The notes under the pieces: generated by a model
Told to the model about the DNA's origin: nothing
Database searches by the model: none
Seen by the model: the letters and a program-made list of their open reading frames with translations, nothing else
Shown here: piece by piece, positions 26,665 through 34,899 of the stretch
Layout: each line of letters opens with the position of its first letter
Numbering within the stretch: position 1 is the first letter of the stretch
From: Streptomyces lichenis
GTDB taxonomy: Bacteria; Actinomycetota; Actinomycetes; Streptomycetales; Streptomycetaceae
Direction: 5' to 3'
Assembly (NCBI RefSeq): GCF_023218175.1
Contig: NZ_JALPTH010000039.1
Coordinates: 1-55,594 of the forward strand
Length of the DNA: 55,594 bases
Translations under genes and position numbers: made by a program

Positions 26665-27558
26665 TCAGCGCAGCAGGTAGGTGCGGATGCCGTCGGCCAT
26701 GCCCCGGGCCGCTTTCTGACGCCATGCCGGGTCTGTCAGCAATGCGGCGTCCTGCGGATCGCGCATGTTGCCGCACTCCACGAAGACCTTGGGGACCGTG
26801 GAGAGGTTGAGCCCGCCGAGGTCCGCGCGCACGTCCAGGCCGGTGCCGCCGCCCACGTAGTTGGAGGGCTCGGTTCCGGTGGCGGCGCGGAATCCGGCCG
26901 CGACCCGCTCGCCGAGGGCCCGCGAGGGGGCGGCGATCGCCGAGGTGTCCGCGCTGCCCTCGGCGACCTTCGCCGGGAGGATCACGTGGTAGCCGCGGTT
27001 GCCCCGGCCCGAGCCGTCCGCGTGGACGGAGATCGCGGCGTCGGCACGGGCCTCGTTGCCGATCCTGGCCCGCTCGTCCACACAGGGGCCGAAGGGCCGG
27101 TCGGCGTCATGGGTGAACACCACCTTCGCCCCCTGGGCGGTGAGCAGGTCCCGCAGCCGGTGGGCCACGTCCAGGGTGAACGCGGCCTCGGTGTAACCGG
27201 CTTCGGTGGCCGTGCCGGTGGTGTCGCACTCCTTGCGGTGCGTCCCGGCGTCCACCTGGCGGTTGATCTCCGCGGTGTGCCGGAAGTTCCCCGGGTTGTG
27301 CCCCGGGTCCACCAGCACGGTCCGCCCGGCGAGCGGCTTCGATCCGTCCGGGGAGACGGCGGGGGAGGGGGTACGGGACGGGGGGACGGCCGTGCTGTCC
27401 GGACCGCGGCCGTCGGCGGGGGCGCCCGTGTCCGGTCCGCGCGCCACCCCCCACACCAGTGCGCCGGCGGCGGCCGACACCGTCAGCAGGGCGGCGAGGA
27501 CGAGGAGCGGTCGGCGGCGGATGGACGCGGGGCGGGGGCTGTCGTCGTCGTCGTGCAC
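26665..27558 (-). CDS. Membrane-anchored N-acetylmuramoyl-L-alanine amidase (Amidase_3)
   Basis: A 297-residue protein with an N-terminal anchor (RRPLLVLAALLTVSAAAGALVWG), a Pro/Ser linker, and an Amidase_3 zinc domain. The zinc ligands are visible in VLVDPGHNPGN, the glutamate in AAFTLDV/TEAAF, and the histidine of AAISVHADGSG; the catalytic glutamate is in VFVECGNMRDPQDA. Such enzymes cleave the amide between MurNAc and L-Ala in peptidoglycan. GTG start at 27558; no upstream ATG in frame fits. Confidence 0.92.
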   Translation of the reverse strand: MHDDDDSPRPASIRRRPLLVLAALLTVSAAAGALVWGVARGPDTGAPADGRGPDSTAVPPSRTPSPAVSPDGSKPLAGRTVLVDPGHNPGNFRHTAEINRQVDAGTHRKECDTTGTATEAGYTEAAFTLDVAHRLRDLLTAQGAKVVFTHDADRPFGPCVDERARIGNEARADAAISVHADGSGRGNRGYHVILPAKVAEGSADTSAIAAPSRALGERVAAGFRAATGTEPSNYVGGGTGLDVRADLGGLNLSTVPKVFVECGNMRDPQDAALLTDPAWRQKAARGMADGIRTYLLR

Positions 27559-27636
27559 CCGCGCATGCTACGGGCCGGGGCGCGGGCGGACCGGCAGGCG
27601 GGGGAGGCGCCGACTCGGCCGCCCGGCCGGTGGCCG

Positions 27637-27812
27637 GTCGGACACCGGAGCCGGGCGTCAGCTGCCCGTGCCGGTGCCGGGCGTCAGCTGCCGGTCCCGG
27701 TGGCCAGGTGTCGGACACCGGAGCCGGGCGTCAGCTGCCGGTGCCGGTGCCGGGTGTCAGCTGCCTGGGCCGGTCCCGGTGGTCGGGTGCCGGGCGCCGG
27801 TCAGCTGCCGGG
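27637..27812. repeat. 73-bp tandem repeat with GTCAGCTGCC core
   Basis: Two copies of a roughly 73-bp unit (27637-27709 and 27710-27782) and a third partial one. Each unit contains the 17-mer GCCGGGCGTCAGCTGCC twice with small changes. It lies between the amidase start and the methyltransferase stop and just overlaps the end of the methyltransferase gene. Probably noncoding; the CAGCTG cores could fold or bind a protein. Confidence 0.75.
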
Positions 27813-28445
27813 GCCCGTCCGGCGGAGCACCCGCAGCGAGTCGGTCGCCGACACCTCGGTGAACGCCCCGGAGGCCAGCGCCCGCTGGTGGATCCGGTAC
27901 GGGGCCTGGCCGCCGTCCGCCGGGTCGGGGAAGACGTCGTGGATGACCAGCAGCCCGCCCTCGGCGACCTTGGGCGCCCAGCCCTCGTAGTCCCCGGTGG
28001 CGTGCTCGTCGGTGTGGCCGCCGTCCACGAAGACCAGCCCCACCTGGCCCGCCCACACCCGGGCCACCTGCGGGGAGCGGCCGACCACCGCGATGACGTG
28101 CTCCTCAAGCCCGGCCGCGTGCAGGGTGCGGCGGAAGGCCGGCAGCGTGTCCATCAGCCCCACCTCCGGGTCCACCACCTCCGGGTCGTGGTACTCCCAG
28201 CCCGGCTGCTGCTCCTCGCTGCCCCGGTGGTGGTCCACGGTCACCGCGACCGTCCCGGCCGCGCGGGCCGCGTCGGCGAGCAGGAGGGTGGAGCGCCCGC
28301 AGTAGCTGCCGACCTCCAGCAGCGGCAGCCCGAGCGCCGCCGCCTCGGCCGCCGCCGCGTACAGCGCCAGCCCCTCGCGTACCGGCATGAAGCCCTTGGC
28401 GGCCTCGAAGGCGGCCAGCGTCTGCGGCCCGGGTACGGCGGCCAT
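27801..28445 (-). CDS. Class I SAM-dependent methyltransferase (O-methyltransferase 3-like)
   Basis: A 214-residue protein. LLEVGSYCGRSTLLLADAA is the SAM motif I, VAVTVDHHRGSEE strand 2, and GLVFVDGGHTDEHATGDYEGW the motif with DGGHxxxxxxxD seen in rhamnosyl and cephalosporin-type methyltransferases and in uncharacterised actinobacterial homologues. ATG at 28445 has GGAGGAA just upstream. The acceptor is unknown. It is divergent from the MFS exporter at 28629. Confidence 0.88.
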   Translation of the reverse strand: MAAVPGPQTLAAFEAAKGFMPVREGLALYAAAAEAAALGLPLLEVGSYCGRSTLLLADAARAAGTVAVTVDHHRGSEEQQPGWEYHDPEVVDPEVGLMDTLPAFRRTLHAAGLEEHVIAVVGRSPQVARVWAGQVGLVFVDGGHTDEHATGDYEGWAPKVAEGGLLVIHDVFPDPADGGQAPYRIHQRALASGAFTEVSATDSLRVLRRTGPGS

Positions 28446-28628
28446 GGGGTTCCTCCAGCACATGGTCAGGGATCTGCGGTGCGGGGCCCATGCTGCCGTA
28501 CCCGCTGGTAGCCGCGGTGACCGGGCCGCCCGGGACCGGTCCGGGACCGGCTCGGGACCCCGCGTAGGACCAAGGTCCCGGGCCGGTACGACGACAGACG
28601 CTTCAGGGAGCACCGGCCGGCTGCGACC

Positions 28629-30086
28629 ATGGAACGCATGCCCGAACCCCGTCCGCACACCGCCGTGTCCCCGTCCCCCCGGCCCTCCGCCGCCCCCGCC
28701 GACCGCCCGCGCAGGACCTGGGCGGTGCTCGCCGCCGCCTGCGCCGGGCAGTTCCTGGTCGTCCTCGACGTCTCCGTGGTCAATGTGGCGCTGCCGTCCA
28801 TGCGCTCCGACCTCGGGCTCTCCGCGCTGGGGCTGCAGTGGGTGCTCAACGCGTACACCATCGCCTTCGCCGGGTTCATGCTGCTGGGCGGGCGGGCCGC
28901 GGACCTGTTCGGGCGCAAGCGGATGTTCCTGGTGGGCCTGGGGCTGTTCACCGCCGCCTCGGTGGCCGGCGGACTGGCCGCCGAGGGCTGGCAGCTGCTC
29001 GCCGCCCGGGCGGTGCAGGGACTCGGCGCCGCGGTGCTGGCGCCCGCCACGCTCACCATCGTCACCTCGTCGGTGCCGCCGGGACCGGCCAGGACCCGGG
29101 CGATAGGCACCTGGTCCGCGGTCGGCGCCGGCGGCGGCGCGGCCGGCGGGCTGGTCGGCGGGGTCCTCACCGACCTGCTCTCCTGGCGCTGGGTGCTGCT
29201 GATCAACGTACCGGTCGGCGCGGTGGTCATCGTCGCCGCGGTGCTGTGCATACGCGAGGGGCGCGGCGCGGAAGGCCGCCGCCGGCTGGACCTGCCGGGC
29301 GCCGTGCTGGCCACCGCCGGGCTCGCCGCCGTCGCCTACGGCATCGTGCAGACCGAGCAGGCCGGCTGGGGCGACGCCGCCACCCTGCTCCCGCTGCTCG
29401 GCGGGCTGGCGCTGCTCGCCGTCTTCGTCGCGGTGGAGGCCCGCACCAGGGAGCCGCTGATGCCGCTGAAGGTGTTCCGCTCCCGCCCCGTCTCGGCGGC
29501 CAACGCGGCCATGCTGGTCAACGGTTCGGCCTCGTTCGCCATGTGGTTCTTCCTGACGGTGTACGCGCAGGGGGTGCTCGGCTACTCCCCGCTGGAGGCC
29601 GGAGTGGCGCTGGTGCCCAGCTCGCTCAGCGTGGTCCTCGGCTCCAAGCTGGCGCCCCGGCTGATGGCGCTGGTCGGGGCCCGGGACCTGGCGATCCTGG
29701 GCGCCCTGGTGGCCGCCGCCGGGTTCGGCTGGCAGTCCCTGATGGACGCCGACGGCTCGTACGCGACCACGATCCTCGGCCCCGGCATCCTGATGATGCT
29801 GGGCGTCGGCCTGTCGATCACCCCGCTCGCCTCGCTGGCCACTTCGGGCGCCGCGCCCGGTGACGCGGGCCTGGTCTCCGGCCTGGTCAACACCTCGCGG
29901 ACGATGGGCGGCGCGCTGGGCCTCGCGGTGCTCTCCACGGTCGCCGCCGCGCGCACCGGGGCGTCCGCCACCCCGGAGGCGGTCACCGCCGGCTATGCGC
30001 TGGCCTTCCGCACCGGGGCCGTGGTGCTGCTGGCCGGGGCGCTGCTGACGCTGCTGTGGATGCCGCGCCGGGCCGAGCAGCACTGA
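28629..30086 (+). CDS. MFS drug exporter (DHA2 family, 14 helices)
   Basis: A 485-residue exporter. LVVLDVSVVNVALPSM is motif D1, GGRAADLFGRKRMF motif A, and RAVQGLGAAVLAPATL motif B, giving the DHA2 drug:H+ antiporter family. It belongs to the EmrB/QacA-like branch often found next to antibiotic genes. There is no adjacent regulator, and the strand-opposed methyltransferase lies 183 bp away. A strong hairpin follows the stop. Substrate unknown. Confidence 0.92.
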   Translation: MERMPEPRPHTAVSPSPRPSAAPADRPRRTWAVLAAACAGQFLVVLDVSVVNVALPSMRSDLGLSALGLQWVLNAYTIAFAGFMLLGGRAADLFGRKRMFLVGLGLFTAASVAGGLAAEGWQLLAARAVQGLGAAVLAPATLTIVTSSVPPGPARTRAIGTWSAVGAGGGAAGGLVGGVLTDLLSWRWVLLINVPVGAVVIVAAVLCIREGRGAEGRRRLDLPGAVLATAGLAAVAYGIVQTEQAGWGDAATLLPLLGGLALLAVFVAVEARTREPLMPLKVFRSRPVSAANAAMLVNGSASFAMWFFLTVYAQGVLGYSPLEAGVALVPSSLSVVLGSKLAPRLMALVGARDLAILGALVAAAGFGWQSLMDADGSYATTILGPGILMMLGVGLSITPLASLATSGAAPGDAGLVSGLVNTSRTMGGALGLAVLSTVAAARTGASATPEAVTAGYALAFRTGAVVLLAGALLTLLWMPRRAEQH

Positions 30087-30103
30087 ACCGAGGCGGGGAA
30101 GGG

Positions 30104-30145
30104 GAGAGGGCCGGGCCCGGGGATCGCCCGGGCTCCGGCCCTCTC
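30104..30145. terminator. Hairpin terminator downstream of MFS exporter
   Basis: An 11-bp plus 7-bp stem with one bulged base: 30104-30114 pairs with 30135-30145, and 30115-30121 pairs with 30127-30133, around a 5-base loop. Confidence 0.8.
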
Positions 30146-30171
30146 GTCATCTCTCGCTCCTGCCCCGTGGG

Positions 30172-30324
30172 TCAGGCGGCCTCCGCCTGAGGGTCCCTGC
30201 GGTGGCGGCCGTGCGGGCGGTCCGCGGAGTCCTCCGTGCGCGCGGAGCCGCCTCGGTGCTTTCCGGAGCCGCCGGCGTCCCCCTGCGGTCCTGCCTGGGT
30301 CGTGTCGGTCATGGCTTCAGACAT
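30172..30324 (-). CDS. Small hydrophilic protein, 50 residues
   Basis: A minus-strand frame starting ATG-TCT-GAA at 30324 encodes MSEAMTDTTQAGPQGDAGGS and ends GRHRRDPQAEAA. It is charged, low in hydrophobic residues and has no recognisable domain. A second ATG at 30312 is in frame. It fits the gap between a terminator and the next minus-strand gene, so it may be a real short gene, but there is no conservation check available here. Confidence 0.4.
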   Translation of the reverse strand: MSEAMTDTTQAGPQGDAGGSGKHRGGSARTEDSADRPHGRHRRDPQAEAA

Positions 30325-30374
30325 GTGGGAACTTCACCCCGTCGTGATCGTCCGATGATGTGCGGCCCGCGAGT

Positions 30375-31748
30375 CTAGGGCCTCCCGTTGACAGGTGCGC
30401 GACCGGTCAGCGGCGCCTGCTGGAGCGGGACCGGTCTGCACACCCCGACAGTCGCCGCCACGGCCGCCCGCGGTTCCGCCCCGGAGGGCTCCGGTTGTGC
30501 GGGTGTGGTGGAGGGCGGGGACGCGGGGGCGGCGTCCCGCTCCGGGGGCGCCGAACGGGCCAGCCGGGCCAGCCCGCAGGGCACCGCCCCGGTCGCGTAC
30601 GGCAGCAGCAGCACCCCCTCCCGGGTCCACAGCCCCGCCCCGGCCTGCCAGCCGGGCGGCGCGGCCACCTGGTGCAGCCGCCGCTCGGCCGGGCGCCAGA
30701 CGCCCACCCAGCTGCCCGCCGCCCCGTCGATCCGCAGCGCCACCGCGCACCCCTCGGGGGTGAGCGTCTGCCCCGGCTGCACCGCGAACGGGGTCACCGC
30801 CGCGTCCGCCAGCCGCAGGCACTCCGGGAACCGCACCGGCAGCGTGGAGCCCAGCACCCCCCAGCCCAGCCGGGGCGCGCCCGGCGAGGGGGCGTCCGAG
30901 CGGACCAGCAGCAGCCCGCTGTCCGCGTCCGCCAGCAGCACCCGGTCGTCGCTGTCCTCGGTGATCTGCAGCAGCGGCGTCACCTCGCCGCCCCGCTCCA
31001 GGTCCACCGCGACCGACTTGACCGGCCCGCCCCGCGCGGGCCGCCGGTCCAGGGCCAGCAGCCGCCCCGTACCGTCCAGCCAGACCCCGCCCGCGCAGCG
31101 CCCGGGCACCTCGGCCACCAGCTCCGGGCCGCCACCCGACCCGCCGCACACCCGCCACACCCCGGTGGCGTGCTCGCCCGCGCTCAGCGCGTACGCCCGC
31201 GTCCCCTCCGGCGACGGCGGCAGCAGCCGCACCGCCCCGCCCGCCCCCGGGCCGTCCGCCACCGCGCCGAGCGGCACCTCCCCGGTGCGCGGCCCGCTCG
31301 GGTACAGCAGCGAGAACAGCCGCCGCCCCTCGCTCCGGCGCCCGATCAGCACCCGGCCGTCCGCCAGCGCCAGCAGCTGCGCGTCCGGGTCCTCCGGCTG
31401 GTCGGCCGGCAGCGGTACGGCGTAGGGCTCGGGCCCGTCCAGGGTCCACCGCTCCGGGTAGCGGGACTCGCCCGCCCCGGCCAGCCGCACCGCGTAACCG
31501 CCGCCCGCGGCCAGCGTGAACCCGGCCCCGGAGCCCGCCGGCCCGCCGCCCGGCATCCCCTGGCCCGGCGGACCGGCCGACCCGGCCTCCGTGCGCGGCG
31601 CCCCGCCCTCGTCCGGCGCCCCGGCCCCGCCCGGCGTCCGGTCCGGTCCGGGACCCTCCGCGGCGGTCCGTGCGGCCGTGCGAACGGCGGTGCCTACGGC
31701 AGTGCGTACGGCGGTCTGCGTGGCGGTCTCGATGGCACAGGCTGTCAT
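30375..31748 (-). CDS. Beta-propeller-like protein of unknown function
   Basis: A 457-residue protein. The N-terminus is a Thr/Ala/Val/Arg repeat (QTAVRTAVGTAVRTAA) and a Gly/Pro linker. Residues 80-430 contain repeated beta-strand-rich blocks such as AQLLALADGRVLIGRR, GVWLDGTGRLLALDRR and DDRVLLADADSGLLLVR, with spacing of about 50 residues, resembling a WD/NHL-like propeller. No signal peptide. ATG at 31748 is chosen for the GGAGG site ten bases upstream. I do not recognise a named family. Confidence 0.7.
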   Translation of the reverse strand: MTACAIETATQTAVRTAVGTAVRTAARTAAEGPGPDRTPGGAGAPDEGGAPRTEAGSAGPPGQGMPGGGPAGSGAGFTLAAGGGYAVRLAGAGESRYPERWTLDGPEPYAVPLPADQPEDPDAQLLALADGRVLIGRRSEGRRLFSLLYPSGPRTGEVPLGAVADGPGAGGAVRLLPPSPEGTRAYALSAGEHATGVWRVCGGSGGGPELVAEVPGRCAGGVWLDGTGRLLALDRRPARGGPVKSVAVDLERGGEVTPLLQITEDSDDRVLLADADSGLLLVRSDAPSPGAPRLGWGVLGSTLPVRFPECLRLADAAVTPFAVQPGQTLTPEGCAVALRIDGAAGSWVGVWRPAERRLHQVAAPPGWQAGAGLWTREGVLLLPYATGAVPCGLARLARSAPPERDAAPASPPSTTPAQPEPSGAEPRAAVAATVGVCRPVPLQQAPLTGRAPVNGRP

Positions 31749-31976
31749 CGGTTCGTCACCTCCGGCGACTGAAGCTAGTTTTCGCACGTCCAGCCGGACA
31801 ACGGGACCTTGCCCGCTTCACCTGTAAGGGTGGCCCTCGGCCCGTTCACCGGGTGTCGCGGCGGCGGCTGTGCTGGCGGGGTCCTCCCGCACCCCCCCCC
31901 GCCGCCCCGGGGCTCCCGCCCCCCGCCCCCCACCGGCCATGACCGTCCCGTTACGCCGGACAGGTAGCCTTGCCCC

Positions 31977-32852
31977 GTGCCCCGTCTGTCTGAAGTCATC
32001 GCCGAGCTGGACGCCCTGTGGCCCCCCGAGCGGGCCGAGCAGTGGGACGCCGTCGGCACCGTCTGCGGCGACCCGGACGCCCCGGTGCGCCGGGTGCTGT
32101 TCGCCGTCGACCCGGTCCGGGAGACCGTCGAGGAGGCGATCGCGTTCGGCGCCGACCTGCTGGTCACCCACCACCCGCTCTACCTCCGCGGCACCACCAC
32201 GGTCGCCGCCGGGCACTTCAAGGGCCGGGTGGTGCACACCCTGATCAAGCACGACATCGCCCTGCACGTGGCCCACACCAACGCCGACACCGCCGAGCCC
32301 GGCGTCTCCGACGCCCTGGCGGCCGCCCTCGGGCTGCGCACCACCGGGCCGCTGGTCCCCGAGAACGGCCTCGGCCGGATCTGCGAGCTGGACGAGCCCG
32401 AGACGCTGCGCGCCTTCGCCGAGCGGGCCGCCCGCGCCCTGCCCGCCACCGCGCAGGGCATCCGCACCGCCGGAGACCCGGACGCCCCGGTGCGCCGGGT
32501 CGCGGTCAGCGGCGGCTCCGGCGACAGCCTCTTCGACGCGGTACGGGCCGCCGGCGTGGACGCCTTCCTCACCGCCGACCTGCGCCACCACCCGGCCTCC
32601 GAGGCCGTCCAGCACTCCCCGCTCGGACTGGTCGACGCCGCCCACTGGGCCACCGAGCAGCCCTGGTGCGCGCTGGCCGCGAGCCAGCTCGCCGGGATCT
32701 CCGACCGCCTCGGCTGGGACCTGGCGGTCCACGCCTCCACGACGGTCACCGACCCCTGGTCACACCACTCCGACTCCCTCCGCCCTTCCTCTGATCATTC
32801 TTCTGCTGATCACTCTTCCCCTGATCACTCTTTCTCTGGAGCCCCCAACTGA
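31977..32852 (+). CDS. Nif3-like dinuclear metal-centre protein
   Basis: A 291-residue protein of the Nif3/DUF34 family (YbgI/YqfO-like), which forms a hexameric toroid with a dinuclear metal site. Visible ligands are THHPLYLR (two histidines near 64-65), the HTNADTAEPG block near 100, and the C-terminal AAHWATE block. The exact reaction is unsettled. GTG at 31977. The last 20 residues are a DHSSADHSSPDHSF tail produced by a 15-bp DNA repeat. It is followed without a gap by the zinc-ribbon gene, and this order is conserved in Actinobacteria (compare Rv2230c to Rv2228c). Confidence 0.92.
   Translation: MPRLSEVIAELDALWPPERAEQWDAVGTVCGDPDAPVRRVLFAVDPVRETVEEAIAFGADLLVTHHPLYLRGTTTVAAGHFKGRVVHTLIKHDIALHVAHTNADTAEPGVSDALAAALGLRTTGPLVPENGLGRICELDEPETLRAFAERAARALPATAQGIRTAGDPDAPVRRVAVSGGSGDSLFDAVRAAGVDAFLTADLRHHPASEAVQHSPLGLVDAAHWATEQPWCALAASQLAGISDRLGWDLAVHASTTVTDPWSHHSDSLRPSSDHSSADHSSPDHSFSGAPN
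32792..32836 (+). repeat. Three tandem 15-bp TGATCA repeats
   Basis: TGATCA(T/C)TCTT units start at 32792, 32807 and 32822. They encode the DHSS-type tail of the Nif3-like protein and end two bases before the GGAG ribosome site of the next gene. Base composition is T-rich, unlike its surroundings. Confidence 0.85.
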
Positions 32853-33592
32853 ACGCCGCGCCCGCCGACCAGATCCGCCTTCTCGACGTCCAGGCCCTCG
32901 ACCTGCGCCTCGCGCAGCTCGCCCACAAGCGCGACGGGCTGCCGGAGCACGCCGAGATCGCCTCGCTCACCAAGGAACTCGCCCAGCTGCGCGACCTGCT
33001 GGTGGCCGCGCAGACCGAGGAGGGCGACTGCGCCCGCGAGCAGACCAAGGCCGAGCAGGACGTCGACCAGGTCCGCCAGCGCGCCGTCCGCGACCAGCAG
33101 CGCCTGGACTCCGGCGCCGTCACCTCCCCCAAGGACCTGGAGAACCTCCAGCGCGAGCTGGTCTCCCTCGCCAAGCGCCAGGGCGACCTGGAGGACGTGG
33201 TGCTGGAGGTCATGGAGCGCCGCGAGTCCGCCCAGGAGCGGGTCGCCGAGCTGACCGAGCGCACCGGCGCCGTGCAGGCCAAGCACGACGACGCCACCTC
33301 CCGCCGGGACGCCGCCCAGGGCGGTCTGGACGACGAGGCCGCCTCGGTCACCAAGGAGCGCGAGGTCGTCGCCGGGTCCGTGCCCGCCGACCTGATGAAG
33401 CTCTACGAGAAGATCCGCGGCCAGCAGGGCGGGGTCGGCGCGGCCAAGCTGTTCCAGCGCCGCTGCGAGGGCTGCCGGCTGGAGCTCAACATCACCGAGC
33501 TGAACGAGGTCCGCGCCGCCGCCCCCGGGACGGTCGTCCGCTGCGAGAACTGCCGCCGCATCCTGGTGCGCACCTCGGAGTCCGGCCTCTGA
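32849..33592 (+). CDS. Coiled-coil C4-type zinc-ribbon protein, probable CTG start
   Basis: A 247-residue protein: a long coiled coil (residues 1-185, with RLAQLAHKRDGLPEHAEI and later ERRESAQERVAEL) followed by a zinc ribbon with CEGCRLEL and RCENCRRIL. In other Actinobacteria this protein lies between Nif3-like and RNase HI genes and probably binds nucleic acid or a protein partner. No in-frame ATG, GTG or TTG precedes the conserved N-terminus; CTG at 32849 has GGAG eight bases upstream and overlaps the Nif3 stop (CTGA). The next in-frame starts, at 32999-33002, would delete about 50 residues of conserved helix. Its stop overlaps the next ATG. Confidence 0.85.
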   Translation: MNAAPADQIRLLDVQALDLRLAQLAHKRDGLPEHAEIASLTKELAQLRDLLVAAQTEEGDCAREQTKAEQDVDQVRQRAVRDQQRLDSGAVTSPKDLENLQRELVSLAKRQGDLEDVVLEVMERRESAQERVAELTERTGAVQAKHDDATSRRDAAQGGLDDEAASVTKEREVVAGSVPADLMKLYEKIRGQQGGVGAAKLFQRRCEGCRLELNITELNEVRAAAPGTVVRCENCRRILVRTSESGL

Positions 33593-34839
33593 TGGCTGCC
33601 CCGCCCAGTGAACTGGTGGTGGAGGCGGACGGCGGCTCCCGGGGCAACCCGGGCCCGGCCGGGTACGGGGCGGTCGTCCTGGACCCGGTCTCGGGCGAGC
33701 CGCTGGCCGAGGCCGCCGAGTACATCGGCACCGCCACCAACAACGTCGCCGAGTACCGGGGCCTGATCGCCGGGCTGAAGGCCGCCCGCAAGCTGGCGCC
33801 GGAGGCGTCGGTGCGGGTGCGGATGGACTCCAAGCTGGTCGTGGAGCAGATGTCCGGCCGCTGGAAGATCAAGCACCCGGACATGAAGCCGCTGGCCGCC
33901 GAGGCGGCCCGGGTCTTCCCCGCCTCCCAGGTCCGCTACGAGTGGATCCCGCGCGAGCGGAACAAGCACGCCGACCGGCTCGCCAACGAGGCGATGGACG
34001 CCGGCAAGCGCGGCCGCCCGTGGCAGCCCGCCGACTCCTCCGTGATCCGCGCCGTGTCCGCCACCGACACCGACACGTCCGCCGCCCGGGTGGTCGGCGA
34101 CCAGGCGGCGGGCGCCGCCAGGGCCCGCGCGGCACTGGCCGGCGATGGCTCATCCCCGGATACCGAGGCGATCACCCGGGCCGCCGTCCCGTCCGTCGGC
34201 TGGGCCACCGCCGATCTGGGCGCCCCCGCCACCCTGGTGCTGCTGCGCCACGGGGAGACCGCGCTCACCCCGCAGAAGCGGTTCTCCGGCAGCGGCGGCA
34301 GCGATCCGGAGCTGTCCGAGGCCGGGCGGCGCCAGGCCGAGGCGGCCGCCGCGATGCTGGCCGCCCGGGGCACCGTCCAGGAGATCGTCACCTCGCCGCT
34401 GCTGCGCTGCCGGCAGACCGCCGCCGCCATCGCCGAACGGCTCGGACTGGACGTCCAGGTGGAGAAGGGGCTGCGGGAGGCGGACTTCGGCGCCTGGGAG
34501 GGGCTGAGCTTCGCCGAGGTGAAGGAGCGCTACCCGGACGACCTGGACGCCTGGCTGGCCTCCCCGAAGGCGGCGCCCACCGGCGGCGAGTCCTTCACGG
34601 CGGTCGCCCGCCGGGTCGCGGCCGCCCGGGACCGGCTGGTCGAGCGGCACGCGGGACGCACGGTGCTGGCGGTCACCCATGTCACCCCGATCAAGACCCT
34701 GGTCCGGCTGGCGCTGGGCGCCCCGCCGGAGTCGCTGTTCCGGATGGAGCTGTCGGCGGCCTCGCTCTCCGCGGTCGCCTACTACCGCGACGGCAACGCC
34801 TCGGTGCGGCTGCTCAACGACACCTCGCACCTGCGCTGA
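33592..34839 (+). CDS. Bifunctional RNase HI / histidine phosphatase
   Basis: A 415-residue fusion. Residues 7-140 form an RNase HI with the catalytic acids at D13 (VEADGGSRGN), E54 (NVAEYRG), D79 (RMDSKLV) and D128 (KHADRLAN). After a 65-residue linker, residues 213-410 form a phosphoglycerate-mutase-like histidine phosphatase with LLRHGE (RHG near 219-221), SPLLRCRQTA and AVTHVTPIK. This is the arrangement of M. tuberculosis Rv2228c, whose phosphatase half is like alpha-ribazole phosphatase (CobC). ATG overlaps the preceding stop. It is the last gene of the Nif3 operon. Confidence 0.95.
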   Translation: MAAPPSELVVEADGGSRGNPGPAGYGAVVLDPVSGEPLAEAAEYIGTATNNVAEYRGLIAGLKAARKLAPEASVRVRMDSKLVVEQMSGRWKIKHPDMKPLAAEAARVFPASQVRYEWIPRERNKHADRLANEAMDAGKRGRPWQPADSSVIRAVSATDTDTSAARVVGDQAAGAARARAALAGDGSSPDTEAITRAAVPSVGWATADLGAPATLVLLRHGETALTPQKRFSGSGGSDPELSEAGRRQAEAAAAMLAARGTVQEIVTSPLLRCRQTAAAIAERLGLDVQVEKGLREADFGAWEGLSFAEVKERYPDDLDAWLASPKAAPTGGESFTAVARRVAAARDRLVERHAGRTVLAVTHVTPIKTLVRLALGAPPESLFRMELSAASLSAVAYYRDGNASVRLLNDTSHLR

Positions 34840-34850
34840 GCCACCCCTCA

Positions 34851-34881
34851 GGGCCCCCGCGCCGGCACGGCGCGGGGGCCC
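34851..34881. terminator. Hairpin terminator of the Nif3 operon
   Basis: A perfect 14-bp inverted repeat (34851-34864 and 34868-34881) with a 3-base loop, followed by ttcgtcat. It lies between convergent genes. Confidence 0.85.
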
Positions 34882-34899
34882 TTCGTCATCCCGAGGGGG

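Noticed and set aside
28446..30083. Minus-strand extension of the methyltransferase frame over the MFS gene
   Set aside because: Antisense to an exporter with all family motifs; GGAGGAA marks the real methyltransferase start at 28445.
33002..33592. ATG at 33002 as the start of the zinc-ribbon gene
   Set aside because: It would remove about 50 residues of the coiled coil, has no suitable ribosome site, and breaks the operon's tight overlap; CTG at 32849 fits better.
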